NCBI GenBank assembly: GCA_023391315.1
Contig: JAEWBD010000056.1
Location: 1 to 7,728 of the forward strand
DNA length: 7,728 nucleotides
Direction: 5' to 3'
DNA from: Bacteroidota bacterium
GTDB lineage: Bacteria > Bacteroidota > Bacteroidia > Chitinophagales > Chitinophagaceae
Within the stretch, counting starts at the first letter, position 1. Each line of letters opens with the position of its first letter. The notes under the pieces were generated by a model. That model worked only from the letters and a program-made list of their open reading frames with translations. It was not told the DNA's origin and did not search any database. Positions 1-7,210 of the stretch are shown here, piece by piece. Made by a program: the position numbers and the translations under genes.

Positions 1-626
1 TCAATATACACATAGCTTCCGGTGCGTTTGCCATCGCCCGGCATAACTTTCCATTTGCCCGACATATATAATTTTACCAGCCTTGTAACAGCATTGCTTT
101 CTGTTATAATCCCCGGCCCATAAATACGGGGCGGGTTTACTGTAACGATGCGCAGGCCATATTTGTTACAATATTCTTTTGCCAGTTCTTCGGCCTGCGT
201 TTTAGTAGTTTCATAAATTGTAAAAGGCTTGCCTATTCTTCTATCCTCTTCTTTCACAGGCCTTTGGCCCGATGGCCCAAGCGTGCCGCCGGTTGAAGTG
301 AATACAATATTATTAATGTTGTTTTTCCGTGCAGCATCAAACACATTTTTGGCACCTTCTACATTAAGCCTGTAAAAAATGGAAGCATCTTTGGCCCACA
401 CCCGCGCATAAGCAGCCAGGTGATAAACCTGTTCGCATCCCTGCATGGCTTCATGCATTGAAGCAGCATCCGTAATATCTCCCTTAAAAATTTTTATGTT
501 GGAATGCTGCAAAACCGGAGTATTTACGTCCCGGCATAAGGCATGTACAATATTTCCATCACCGGCAAGCTTTTTAGCAAGGTTATTTCCAACATAACCG
601 GTGGCACCTGTTATAAAAATTTTCAT
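1..626 (-). CDS. NAD-dependent epimerase/dehydratase (extended SDR), N-terminal part, truncated by the window edge
   Basis: The reading frame opens with ATG at 626-624 and stays open for 208 codons to the window edge, so the C-terminal part is missing. The protein begins MKIFITGATGYVGN, the Rossmann GxxGxxG dinucleotide-binding loop of extended short-chain dehydrogenases (Gly7, Gly10, Gly13). An acidic residue follows the second strand region (GDITD, 49-53), as usual for this fold. The catalytic set is present: Ser111/Thr112 in FTSTGG, and YxxxK as Tyr138-Lys142 (YETTK). NPPRIYGPG (164-172) and the SYVYI end (204-208) match the strand and the start of the DD-V motif of dihydroflavonol-reductase/3-beta-HSD/HpnA-like members. 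Such enzymes oxidise, reduce or epimerise sugar-nucleotide, sterol-like or flavonoid-like substrates; the substrate cannot be told from this part. It is cytosolic, with no signal peptide. It is transcribed away from the DUF151 gene. No Shine-Dalgarno is visible. The family is secure; the specific activity is not. Confidence 0.9.
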   Translation of the reverse strand, partial: MKIFITGATGYVGNNLAKKLAGDGNIVHALCRDVNTPVLQHSNIKIFKGDITDAASMHEAMQGCEQVYHLAAYARVWAKDASIFYRLNVEGAKNVFDAARKNNINNIVFTSTGGTLGPSGQRPVKEEDRRIGKPFTIYETTKTQAEELAKEYCNKYGLRIVTVNPPRIYGPGIITESNAVTRLVKLYMSGKWKVMPGDGKRTGSYVYI

Positions 627-659
627 CAATCAATTGTTCTGAATAAAATACTGAGCTTG

Positions 660-693
660 AAAAAAAGCAGCATTATTATTGTTGCCCTGCTGC
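660..693 (-). terminator. Terminator-like hairpin with T7 tract in the epimerase leader (tentative)
   Basis: Read on the minus strand, GCAGCA (693-688) pairs with TGCTGC (672-667) over a 15-base loop, and seven T follow at once (666-660). This has the form of a short intrinsic terminator, but it sits upstream of the epimerase start rather than after a gene, so it would be an attenuator or a chance structure. The stem has only 6 bp and the loop is large, so termination efficiency would be modest. Confidence 0.2.
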
Positions 694-700
694 AAGGATA
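693..700 (-). promoter_or_regulatory. Weak candidate -7 element for the epimerase gene
   Basis: On the minus strand the sequence is TATCCTTG, one mismatch from the Bacteroidota -7 consensus TAnnTTTG. It would give a leader of about 60 nt before the ATG at 626. No TTTG-like -33 element lies at the usual distance, and the predicted start would fall inside the inverted repeat at 667-693. This is the best match I found in the 627-857 gap on this strand, but it is weak. Confidence 0.25.
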
Positions 701-764
701 AGCAAGTAATTGACTATCGAAAAATTTTTATTATGAAAAAATTTATATAAAAAATATTTTCATT

Positions 765-779
765 GCTTATTAAATAAGC
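765..779. repeat. Perfect dyad GCTTATT-A-AATAAGC in the divergent gap
   Basis: GCTTATT at 765-771 and AATAAGC at 773-779 are exact reverse complements around a single A. The dyad lies about 45 bases upstream of the -7 element of the DUF151-ispE operon, a place where an activator or repressor could bind. The gap is AT-rich, so short dyads arise by chance; the C/G at both ends makes this one somewhat less trivial. The rest of 700-794 is plain A/T-rich sequence with no other structure that I can support. Confidence 0.3.
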
Positions 780-794
780 CTAAAGTATATAGGA

Positions 795-832
795 TTGAAA
801 AATTTTATATGGGCTGTAAATCTTTATTTTTG
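795..832 (+). promoter_or_regulatory. Bacteroidota-type promoter of the DUF151-ispE operon
   Basis: TATTTTTG at 825-832 matches the -7 consensus TAnnTTTG exactly. It would place the transcription start near 838-840 and leave a leader of roughly 20 nt before the ATG at 858. No TTTG stands at the canonical distance (about 20 bases), but TTGAAA occurs at 795-800, exactly 30 bases upstream of the -7 element. The same block at the same distance is seen at two other promoters in this window. Confidence 0.55.
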
Positions 833-857
833 CTGCTTACGAAAGGAAATTTTTTGC

Positions 858-1445
858 ATGAAGAAGATAGAACTTGAAATTGTTGCATTATCGCATAGCA
901 TTACACAAACGCATTCGTATGCAGTTGTTTTGGGTGAAGTAAATGGGTTGCGGCGTTTGCCCATTGTTATTGGCGGTTTTGAAGCCCAGGCCATCGCCGT
1001 TGCACTTGAGCGCATGCAGCCCAGCCGCCCGCTTACACACGACCTTATGAAAAATTTTATGTATGCCTTTAATATAGAGTTGATGGATATAGTGATCAAC
1101 GATTTGCAGGAAGGCATTTTTTATTCAAAGCTCGTATGCGTAAATGAACATGATACCATTGAGATTGACAGCCGCACCAGCGATGCATTAGCGCTTGCCG
1201 TACGGTTTGGATGCCCCATTTACACCTATGAAAATATACTGGAAAATGCAGGCATTTTAATGGAGGACGAAGCAAGGCAAAAAAAATCTGACATTACCGT
1301 TGAAGAGCCGGGTGCTTCTGCAGGTGATAAAGATTTAAGCAAGATGAGCCTGGAAGACCTGCAGAAACTGCTTTCCGAAGTTTTGGAACATGAAGATTAC
1401 ATCCGCGCTATTGAAATAAGGGATGAAATAAACAAGCGCAAGTAA
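858..1445 (+). CDS. Bifunctional nuclease family protein (DUF151/BFN domain plus UVR motif)
   Basis: A 195-residue protein starting MKKIELEIVALSHS. Residues 1 to about 133 are the DUF151 (BFN) domain: the family marks are LPIVIGGFEAQAIA (34-47), the PLTHDL segment (58-63) and IEIDSRTSDALALAVRF (101-117). Residues about 162-195 form a UvrB/UvrC (UVR) motif ending EDYIRAIEIRDEINKRK, usually a helical hairpin for protein contacts. A linker rich in charged and small residues (138-161) joins them. Plant BFN homologues have reported RNase and DNase activity; the role of the bacterial proteins is poorly defined, so nuclease activity here rests on family knowledge only. I chose ATG 858 over the in-frame TTG at 795 because the family begins at this point, AGGA stands at 844-847 at workable spacing, and the promoter -7 box at 825-832 lies inside the longer version. 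ispE follows after 17 bases, indicating co-transcription. Cytosolic; no signal peptide. Confidence 0.92.
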   Translation: MKKIELEIVALSHSITQTHSYAVVLGEVNGLRRLPIVIGGFEAQAIAVALERMQPSRPLTHDLMKNFMYAFNIELMDIVINDLQEGIFYSKLVCVNEHDTIEIDSRTSDALALAVRFGCPIYTYENILENAGILMEDEARQKKSDITVEEPGASAGDKDLSKMSLEDLQKLLSEVLEHEDYIRAIEIRDEINKRK

Positions 1446-1462
1446 TATTCAATTTTTTTGTT

Positions 1463-2287
1463 TTGATAGTTTTTCCCAATTGCAAAATAAATCTCGGCCT
1501 AAGCATTATTGGCAAAAGAAGCGACGGGTATCATAACCTTGAAACCTTTTTTTATCCCTTGCCTTTTTATGATGTGCTGGAAGTAATTCATCATGCTCAC
1601 CAGGATGAGGATTGTACATTAATAACTTCTGGAATTGAAATTGAAGGCCCGCCTGAAACCAATCTCTGTGTAAAAACATACCGGCTTTTAAAACATGATT
1701 TTCCGCAATTGCCTTCTGTAAAAATTCATCTTCATAAAACAATTCCTGCAGGTGCAGGCCTGGGCGGTGGCAGTGCCGATGGCGCTTTTATGCTGATGCT
1801 TTTAAATGATAAATTCAAACTGCATCTTACGAAAGAGAAACTGTTACATTATGCGCTGAGGCTTGGCAGCGATTGCCCTTTCTTTATTATCAACAAACCT
1901 GTTTTTGCTACACAACGCGGCGAAGTAATGCAGCCGGTTCAGCTTAATTTATCAGGATATCATTTAATGTTGATTAACCCCCGTATTCACGTAAACACAG
2001 GCTGGGCATTTTCACAGGTTAATTATTCATACCAAAATAATATCAGCAACATTGTTGAACAGCCCATGGAAAACTGGCAGGGAAAACTGGAAAACGCTTT
2101 TGAAAAACCTGTTTTTGAAAAATATCCCGAGGTCAAAACAATTAAAGAACTGCTTCTTAAAAACGGCGCATTGTTTGCTTCAATGAGTGGAAGCGGCAGC
2201 AGCGTATATGGCATTTTCAGCAATCCGGCCAATGTTAACCACAATATGTTTCCGCCGCATTACTTTATAAAGCAATTAGTTCTGTGA
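1463..2287 (+). CDS. ispE: 4-diphosphocytidyl-2-C-methyl-D-erythritol kinase (IspE), TTG start
   Basis: A 274-residue GHMP kinase that phosphorylates CDP-methylerythritol at the 2-hydroxyl with ATP, the fourth step of the MEP route to isopentenyl diphosphate. All signature segments are present: FPNCKINLGL (4-13) with the catalytic Lys8, DGYHNLET (21-28), the glycine-rich ATP loop PAGAGLGGGSADGA (95-108), LGSDCPFF (134-141) with the catalytic Asp137, and MSGSGSSVYGIF (241-252). The length fits the family (E. coli about 283). The start is TTG at 1463: the conserved N-terminus begins right there and the next Met is residue 110, beyond essential motifs. There is no clear Shine-Dalgarno; the preceding bases are T-rich. 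It lies 17 bases after the DUF151 gene and probably shares its promoter. No terminator is obvious after the TGA stop. The protein is intact and cytosolic. Confidence 0.97.
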   Translation: MIVFPNCKINLGLSIIGKRSDGYHNLETFFYPLPFYDVLEVIHHAHQDEDCTLITSGIEIEGPPETNLCVKTYRLLKHDFPQLPSVKIHLHKTIPAGAGLGGGSADGAFMLMLLNDKFKLHLTKEKLLHYALRLGSDCPFFIINKPVFATQRGEVMQPVQLNLSGYHLMLINPRIHVNTGWAFSQVNYSYQNNISNIVEQPMENWQGKLENAFEKPVFEKYPEVKTIKELLLKNGALFASMSGSGSSVYGIFSNPANVNHNMFPPHYFIKQLVL

Positions 2288-2312
2288 CAATCATTCTACG
2301 CCTATTTTAATA

Positions 2313-2344
2313 TTTGTGTATTTATTACACTATACATACTTTCG
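2313..2344 (+). promoter_or_regulatory. Promoter of malQ (TTTG - 20 bases - TACTTTCG)
   Basis: TTTG at 2313-2316 and TACTTTCG at 2337-2344 are separated by exactly 20 bases, the usual spacing of the Bacteroidota -33 and -7 elements. The -7 element differs from TAnnTTTG at one position. Transcription would start near 2350, giving a leader of about 55 nt before the TTG start of malQ. It lies in the 117-base gap after ispE, so malQ probably has its own promoter. Confidence 0.5.
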
Positions 2345-2404
2345 TTAATAAGCCCCTGAAAAACATGGCATAGCTTGTATTATTAAAAATTAAAATTTTA
2401 TTCG

Positions 2405-5395
2405 TTGGAAACTGGACAGCAAAACAATGACAAACAGCAAAATGCTGTTTCCATAAATAATCCGGATGAAAGCCTATCCGCCCCGAAATCAGTAAAAAAA
2501 TCAGCGGAAAAAAAAGCAAAATCTGACCGGCCTAAAAAGGCCGCCAAACAGGCTGAAGCCATCAAGCCCAAAGCTGCAGCTAAGAAGCCAACTCCAAAAA
2601 AGGTTTCCTCTGTTGCAACCAAAGCAAAAGTTCTTAAAAAAGCCACTAAACCAGCTAAAAAAACGGCTGCAACAAAAATTATTTTTCAGCTAAAATTTCA
2701 TACAAAACCTGGCCAGTTGCTTTTTGTTACGGGCGATCATCCAATAGTTGGCAATGAAAATATTGCAAATGCGCTACCGCTTCAATATCTTAATGAAGAA
2801 ACCTGGGCTGCTTCAGTTGACATAGATGCAGCATCTGTGCCTGAACAAGGTATTCAGTACAATTATATTTTAAAGAATCAAGATGGTTCGGTTATGTACG
2901 ATTGGGGCAATGATAAAAAACTCATGCCCGGTTTATTTAAATATGAAGAAGTATTAATTGCCGATTCGTGGAATTTTGCCGGTTATTACGATAATGCATT
3001 TTATACCGAACCTTTTCAAAATGTATTACTGAAAAACAATCATACTGAAGTAAAAATTAAAGAGCCCAGGAAATTTACACACCAGTTCAGGATAAAAGCA
3101 CCCTTATTAAAAAAGGGAGAAACCATTTGCCTCCTGGGCTCTGCCGCAGAAACAGGAAAGTGGACGGCAGAAACTCCTGTCTTGTTAAGCAGGAAAACAG
3201 GCGAAGATTTTCACAGTGTTTCACTTGATCTTACCAAAGTCGATTTCCCGCTTATATATAAATATGGCGTTTACGATACCATTAGTGAGAAATTCCTTCG
3301 TTATGAAGATGGCAAGAACCGCATACTCTTCCAGGCGCATGCGGCTGCTAAAAACAAAATAAGCATCGTTAACGACGGGTTTATTATTCTGCCCGATAAT
3401 ACCTGGAAAGGCGCCGGCGTTTCCATACCGGTATTTAGTTTAAGAAGCAAGAACAGTTGGGGCGTTGGTGAATTTGCTGATATAAAATTGTTGGTTGACT
3501 GGGCCAAAAAAACCGGCCTGCAGTTAATACAAATATTGCCGGTGAATGATACCAATGCAACCGGCACGTGGAGCGACTCTTACCCTTATGCCGCTATTTC
3601 AGCCTTTGCATTGCATCCTATGTATATTAACCCGGATGCGCTTGCCACTAAGAAAAATAAAAAATTATTAGATGCAGCTAAAGAAGAAAGACTGGCCCTT
3701 AATGAAAAAGATACCGTGGATTATGAAGGAGTAAACAATTTGAAATGGAAGCTGCTGAAAGAAATTTATGCGCTGCAGAAAAAAGAAACTTTTGCCTCGG
3801 CCACTTTCAAAGCTTTTTATAAAAAGAACCAGCATTGGCTGGCTCCATATTCGGCCTTTTGCTATTACAGGGATTTGTATAATACCTCCGATTTTAATAA
3901 CTGGCCGGCTCACAAAATCTTTGACGCAGATGAGGTAACCAAATTATTCGATAGCGCAAAAACGGCTGATGCGGTTTTACTGCATTGTTTCATACAATAT
4001 CATTTGCATTTGCAGCTGCAGGATGCAACGGCGTATGCACATGAAAAAGGTATAATCATTAAAGGCGATATTCCAATCGGCATTTATCGTTATGGCGCAG
4101 ATGCCTGGCAGCATCCTGATTTGTTTAACATGCATTTACAATCCGGTGCACCGCCGGATGATTTTGCCGTAAAAGGACAGAATTGGGGTTTCCCTACTTA
4201 CAACTGGCAGAAAATGGAAGCCGATCATTTTGCCTGGTGGCGCCAGCGTTTTGAACAGATGAGTTATTATTTTGATGCTTTCCGCATAGATCATATTCTT
4301 GGTTTCTTCCGCATCTGGTGCATTCCCATGCATGCGGTAGAGGGCATTATGGGACATTTTGAGCCATGCATACCTGTGCATGTGCACGAGTTTCATAAAA
4401 GAAATATTTGGTTTGATTATGTGCGTTATAGCAAACCTTATATTACCGATCAACTGCTGCATGATGAGGTAGGCGATGAAGCTGCACACTTCAAACAAAC
4501 ATACCTGAAAGCTAATGGGGACGGCACTTACAGCCTGCTTGACGAATATGCAACACAACGAAAGGTAGAGGAACACTTTACGGCATTTGAAACGGCCGAA
4601 CCTGATATTTGGATAAAGCAAAAATTATTTGACCTTATTTCCAATGTTATTTTATTTGAAGCAGAAGGCACAAACGGGCAGCAGTTTCATTTTCGCTTTT
4701 CAATTGAGACAACCAAATCATTTCAATATCTCGACCAGCATACACAAAACCAGTTAAAGGAACTATACACTGATTATTTCTTTCGCCGGCAGGATGAATT
4801 CTGGAGAAAAGAAGCGCTTAAAAAACTGCCCGCTTTGAAGCGCTCAACCAATATGCTTATTTGTGGTGAAGACCTTGGCCTCGTGCCGGGTTCCGTTCCT
4901 GAAGTAATGAAGCAACTTGGTTTGCTCAGCCTTGAAATTCAGCGCATGCCCAAGCAGATTGAGCGCGAATTTTTTCATCCGGATGATGCACCCTATTTAA
5001 GTGTTGTGACGCCATCCACACATGACATGAATACTATTCGTGGCTGGTGGGAGGAAGACCGCGCAAAAACGCAGCGTTTCTTTAATTACCAGCTTGGCCA
5101 GTGGGGCGATGCGCCTTATTTCTGTGAACCATGGATTAACCGTGCAGTTATAATTCAGCATTTATATTCACCGGCTATGTGGAGTATTTTCCAGTTGCAG
5201 GACATTCTCGGCATGAGCGAAGAACTACGCAGGCAGAATCCGAACGAAGAACGCATTAATGTACCGGCCATTCCAAAGTATTACTGGCGTTACCGCATGC
5301 ATTTACTGCTTGAAGATTTATTAAATGCTGATATGTTTAATGCAGAATTGCATGGCAATATAGAAGCCTGCGACAGAACAGTTGAAGGAGCATGA
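2405..5395 (+). CDS. malQ: 4-alpha-glucanotransferase, DPE2-type (H1-like tail, two CBM20, GH77), TTG start
   Basis: A 996-residue cytosolic enzyme of glycoside hydrolase family 77 that moves glucosyl or maltooligosyl units between alpha-1,4-glucans, feeding maltose and glycogen turnover. Order of parts: a Lys/Ala/Pro-rich tail (about 28-91, with 23 Lys, 15 Ala and only 3 acidic residues), a first CBM20 starch-binding domain (about 91-190), a second CBM20 (about 224-325), and the GH77 barrel (about 335-985). GH77 begins with GVSIPVFSLRSKNSWGVGEF and holds the nucleophile Asp629 (FRIDH), acid/base Glu822 (GEDLG) and the third carboxylate Asp874 (STHDMN). The 193-residue gap between nucleophile and acid/base, against about 47 in Thermus amylomaltase, together with the paired CBM20 domains, matches plant DPE2 rather than the short bacterial enzyme. 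The frame is closed by TAA at 2384-2386, and no in-frame ATG occurs before codon 164, so TTG at 2405 is the best start; a start inside the tail cannot be excluded. No frameshift is visible. Confidence 0.96.
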   Translation: METGQQNNDKQQNAVSINNPDESLSAPKSVKKSAEKKAKSDRPKKAAKQAEAIKPKAAAKKPTPKKVSSVATKAKVLKKATKPAKKTAATKIIFQLKFHTKPGQLLFVTGDHPIVGNENIANALPLQYLNEETWAASVDIDAASVPEQGIQYNYILKNQDGSVMYDWGNDKKLMPGLFKYEEVLIADSWNFAGYYDNAFYTEPFQNVLLKNNHTEVKIKEPRKFTHQFRIKAPLLKKGETICLLGSAAETGKWTAETPVLLSRKTGEDFHSVSLDLTKVDFPLIYKYGVYDTISEKFLRYEDGKNRILFQAHAAAKNKISIVNDGFIILPDNTWKGAGVSIPVFSLRSKNSWGVGEFADIKLLVDWAKKTGLQLIQILPVNDTNATGTWSDSYPYAAISAFALHPMYINPDALATKKNKKLLDAAKEERLALNEKDTVDYEGVNNLKWKLLKEIYALQKKETFASATFKAFYKKNQHWLAPYSAFCYYRDLYNTSDFNNWPAHKIFDADEVTKLFDSAKTADAVLLHCFIQYHLHLQLQDATAYAHEKGIIIKGDIPIGIYRYGADAWQHPDLFNMHLQSGAPPDDFAVKGQNWGFPTYNWQKMEADHFAWWRQRFEQMSYYFDAFRIDHILGFFRIWCIPMHAVEGIMGHFEPCIPVHVHEFHKRNIWFDYVRYSKPYITDQLLHDEVGDEAAHFKQTYLKANGDGTYSLLDEYATQRKVEEHFTAFETAEPDIWIKQKLFDLISNVILFEAEGTNGQQFHFRFSIETTKSFQYLDQHTQNQLKELYTDYFFRRQDEFWRKEALKKLPALKRSTNMLICGEDLGLVPGSVPEVMKQLGLLSLEIQRMPKQIEREFFHPDDAPYLSVVTPSTHDMNTIRGWWEEDRAKTQRFFNYQLGQWGDAPYFCEPWINRAVIIQHLYSPAMWSIFQLQDILGMSEELRRQNPNEERINVPAIPKYYWRYRMHLLLEDLLNADMFNAELHGNIEACDRTVEGA

Positions 5396-5422
5396 ACCTC
5401 TCTTCATTTGCGAAGAGAGGTT
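5395..5422. terminator. Perfect hairpin between convergent malQ and pyrG, probable bidirectional terminator
   Basis: AACCTCTCTTC (5395-5405) and GAAGAGAGGTT (5412-5422) form a perfect 11-bp stem with the 6-base loop ATTTGC. The stem begins at the last base of the malQ TGA stop and ends 8 bases before the pyrG stop at 5431. The position between two convergent genes fits a shared terminator. There is no true T tract on either side, so it may work less as a classical intrinsic terminator than as a 3'-end stabilising hairpin. Confidence 0.7.
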
Positions 5423-5430
5423 GATTAAGC

Positions 5431-7080
5431 TTATATCATTTCGCTTTGCAGCAAAGGATTTTTTATTTCGCTGCGCATTTCATTATAATTTTTAGCAGCG
5501 GCAACAAATTCAACAAATAAAGGTGCTGGTTTTTCAACCGTGCTCTTTAATTCGGGATGGTATTGAACGCCGATAAAGAAAGGGTGATCTTTTACTTCCA
5601 GTATCTCAACAAGGTTTGTATCGGGGTTAATGCCACTTGCTATCATGCCGTTCTTTTCAAACTGGTCAAGGTATTTATTATTAAATTCATAACGGTGACG
5701 ATGTCTTTCGCTTATTAATGTTTTATCATAAATACGATGCGCCAATGTGCCCGGTTTTATTTCGCATGGATAAGCACCTAACCGCATAGTGCCGCCCAGC
5801 TTTTTAATTTTCTTTTGTTCTTCCATCATATCTATAACCGGGTCAGGTGTTTGCGGGTCCATTTCTGTTGAATGCGCTTTTTCAATACCCAGCACATTGC
5901 GGGCAAATTCAATGGCAGCCATTTGCATACCCAAACAAATACCAAAGAAAGGGAGATTATTTTCACGGGCATATTGCACGGCAATAATCTTTCCTTCAAT
6001 GCCACGCTTGCCAAAACCTGGCGCAACCAGTAAGCCATCAAGAGGCTCAAGCTTCTCTTTTACATTCTGTTTGTTTAGGCTTTCACTATGTACATCTATC
6101 ACGTTTACCTTTACCTCATTCATAGCACCCGCATGTATAAAACTTTCCAGGATAGATTTATAAGCATCCTGCAGTTCCATATACTTGCCAATGAGGCCAA
6201 TATTTACTTTACTCTTCGGGTATTTCAGCTTATCAAGAAAAGCTTTCCAGTTTTTAAGGTCTGCTTCGGGAACAAGTGTTGTATTTAATTTCTTTAAGGT
6301 AATTATATCAAGCTTTTCACGCAGCATGGTAAGCGGTACTTCGTAAATAGTGGAAGCATCCATTGCTTCAATCACAGCTTCGGGTTTTACATTACAGAAC
6401 AAAGCAATCTTTTTCTTTAAATCATTATTCAAAGGCTCTTCTGTTCTGCAAACAATAATATCAGGATGCACACCCGTTTCACTCAGCATCTTTACGCTGT
6501 GCTGCGTTGGTTTTGTTTTTAATTCTTTGGCTGCACGCAAATAAGGGATTAAAGTAAGATGAATAACGCACACATCACCTTCAGGTAATTCCCATTGCAA
6601 CTGGCGCACAGCTTCTATAAACGGAAGGCTTTCAATATCACCAACCGTACCACCAATTTCAGTAATTACAATATCGTAATTGCCATCGTTGCCCAGCAAT
6701 ACCATGCGGCGTTTTATTTCATCCGTAATATGCGGAACCACCTGAACGGTCTTTCCTAAAAATTCACCGGCACGTTCTTTATCAATCACGGTCTGATAAA
6801 TTCTGCCGGTAGTTACATTATTAGCCTGTGAAGTGTAAATATTCAGGAAACGTTCGTAGTGGCCAAGATCAAGGTCAGTTTCGGCGCCATCTTCAGTTAC
6901 ATAACATTCACCATGCTCGTAAGGGTTTAATGTGCCGGGATCTATATTTATATAAGGGTCCAGTTTTTGAATGGTTACCCTGAAACCCCTTGCCTGCAAT
7001 AGTTTTGCAAGCGACGCTGCAATAATGCCTTTACCTAAACTGCTTGTTACACCACCGGTAACAAAAATATATTTTGCCAT
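5431..7080 (-). CDS. pyrG: CTP synthase (glutamine-hydrolysing)
   Basis: A 549-residue, complete CTP synthase that aminates UTP to CTP using ATP and glutamine, the last step of pyrimidine nucleotide synthesis; it acts as a cytosolic tetramer. The synthetase domain (about 1-270) shows the P-loop GGVTSSLGKG (9-18), the DLDLGHYERF segment (69-78) with the Mg-binding Asp71, ITEIGGTVGDIES (139-151) with Glu141, and KTKPTQHSV (188-196). The class I glutamine amidotransferase domain (about 292-535) shows the oxyanion glycine segment APGFGKRG (353-360), the nucleophile Cys382 in FFGICLGMQ, and the His508/Glu510 pair in GVQYHPEL. The length agrees with E. coli PyrG (545). It starts with ATG at 7080-7078, without a Shine-Dalgarno, and stops with TAA at 5433-5431. 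It converges on malQ and diverges from mdh. The 5' region is long and structured, and may carry regulation of this gene. Confidence 0.99.
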   Translation of the reverse strand: MAKYIFVTGGVTSSLGKGIIAASLAKLLQARGFRVTIQKLDPYINIDPGTLNPYEHGECYVTEDGAETDLDLGHYERFLNIYTSQANNVTTGRIYQTVIDKERAGEFLGKTVQVVPHITDEIKRRMVLLGNDGNYDIVITEIGGTVGDIESLPFIEAVRQLQWELPEGDVCVIHLTLIPYLRAAKELKTKPTQHSVKMLSETGVHPDIIVCRTEEPLNNDLKKKIALFCNVKPEAVIEAMDASTIYEVPLTMLREKLDIITLKKLNTTLVPEADLKNWKAFLDKLKYPKSKVNIGLIGKYMELQDAYKSILESFIHAGAMNEVKVNVIDVHSESLNKQNVKEKLEPLDGLLVAPGFGKRGIEGKIIAVQYARENNLPFFGICLGMQMAAIEFARNVLGIEKAHSTEMDPQTPDPVIDMMEEQKKIKKLGGTMRLGAYPCEIKPGTLAHRIYDKTLISERHRHRYEFNNKYLDQFEKNGMIASGINPDTNLVEILEVKDHPFFIGVQYHPELKSTVEKPAPLFVEFVAAAKNYNEMRSEIKNPLLQSEMI

Positions 7081-7210
7081 AACTTAATTATTTATAGTTA
7101 TAATAATTTAATGTTTGAGCGCTATGCCCTGGTGTTTTATTTTGTTACCGGCAGCAGTAAATCTGCTAAACATGATTGCGTCGCATCATTTGTACTGCAT
7201 ATATGTTTAT

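Noticed and set aside
795..857. N-terminal extension of the DUF151 protein from a TTG at 795
   Set aside because: The extra 21 residues do not resemble the family, they overlap the promoter -7 element, and an ATG with AGGA upstream stands at 858.
2097..2125. TTTTGAAAAA-type direct and inverted repeats in ispE
   Set aside because: They encode FEKPVFEK, which looks like ordinary IspE sequence (the NxFEKxVFEKYPE region); the repeat follows from codon choice for Phe-Glu-Lys.
3061..3142. Perfect 11-bp inverted repeat (AGAGCCCAGGA at 3061-3071 and TCCTGGGCTCT at 3132-3142) inside malQ
   Set aside because: It lies in a conserved coding stretch with a 60-base spacer. By rough estimate, one such match within 100 bases is not surprising in a window of this size, and no function is suggested by its position.
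4136..4621. 161-codon open frame on the minus strand inside malQ
   Set aside because: It lies wholly antisense to the GH77 catalytic core, including the nucleophile motif, and its translation has no recognisable domain; it is a shadow of malQ codon use.
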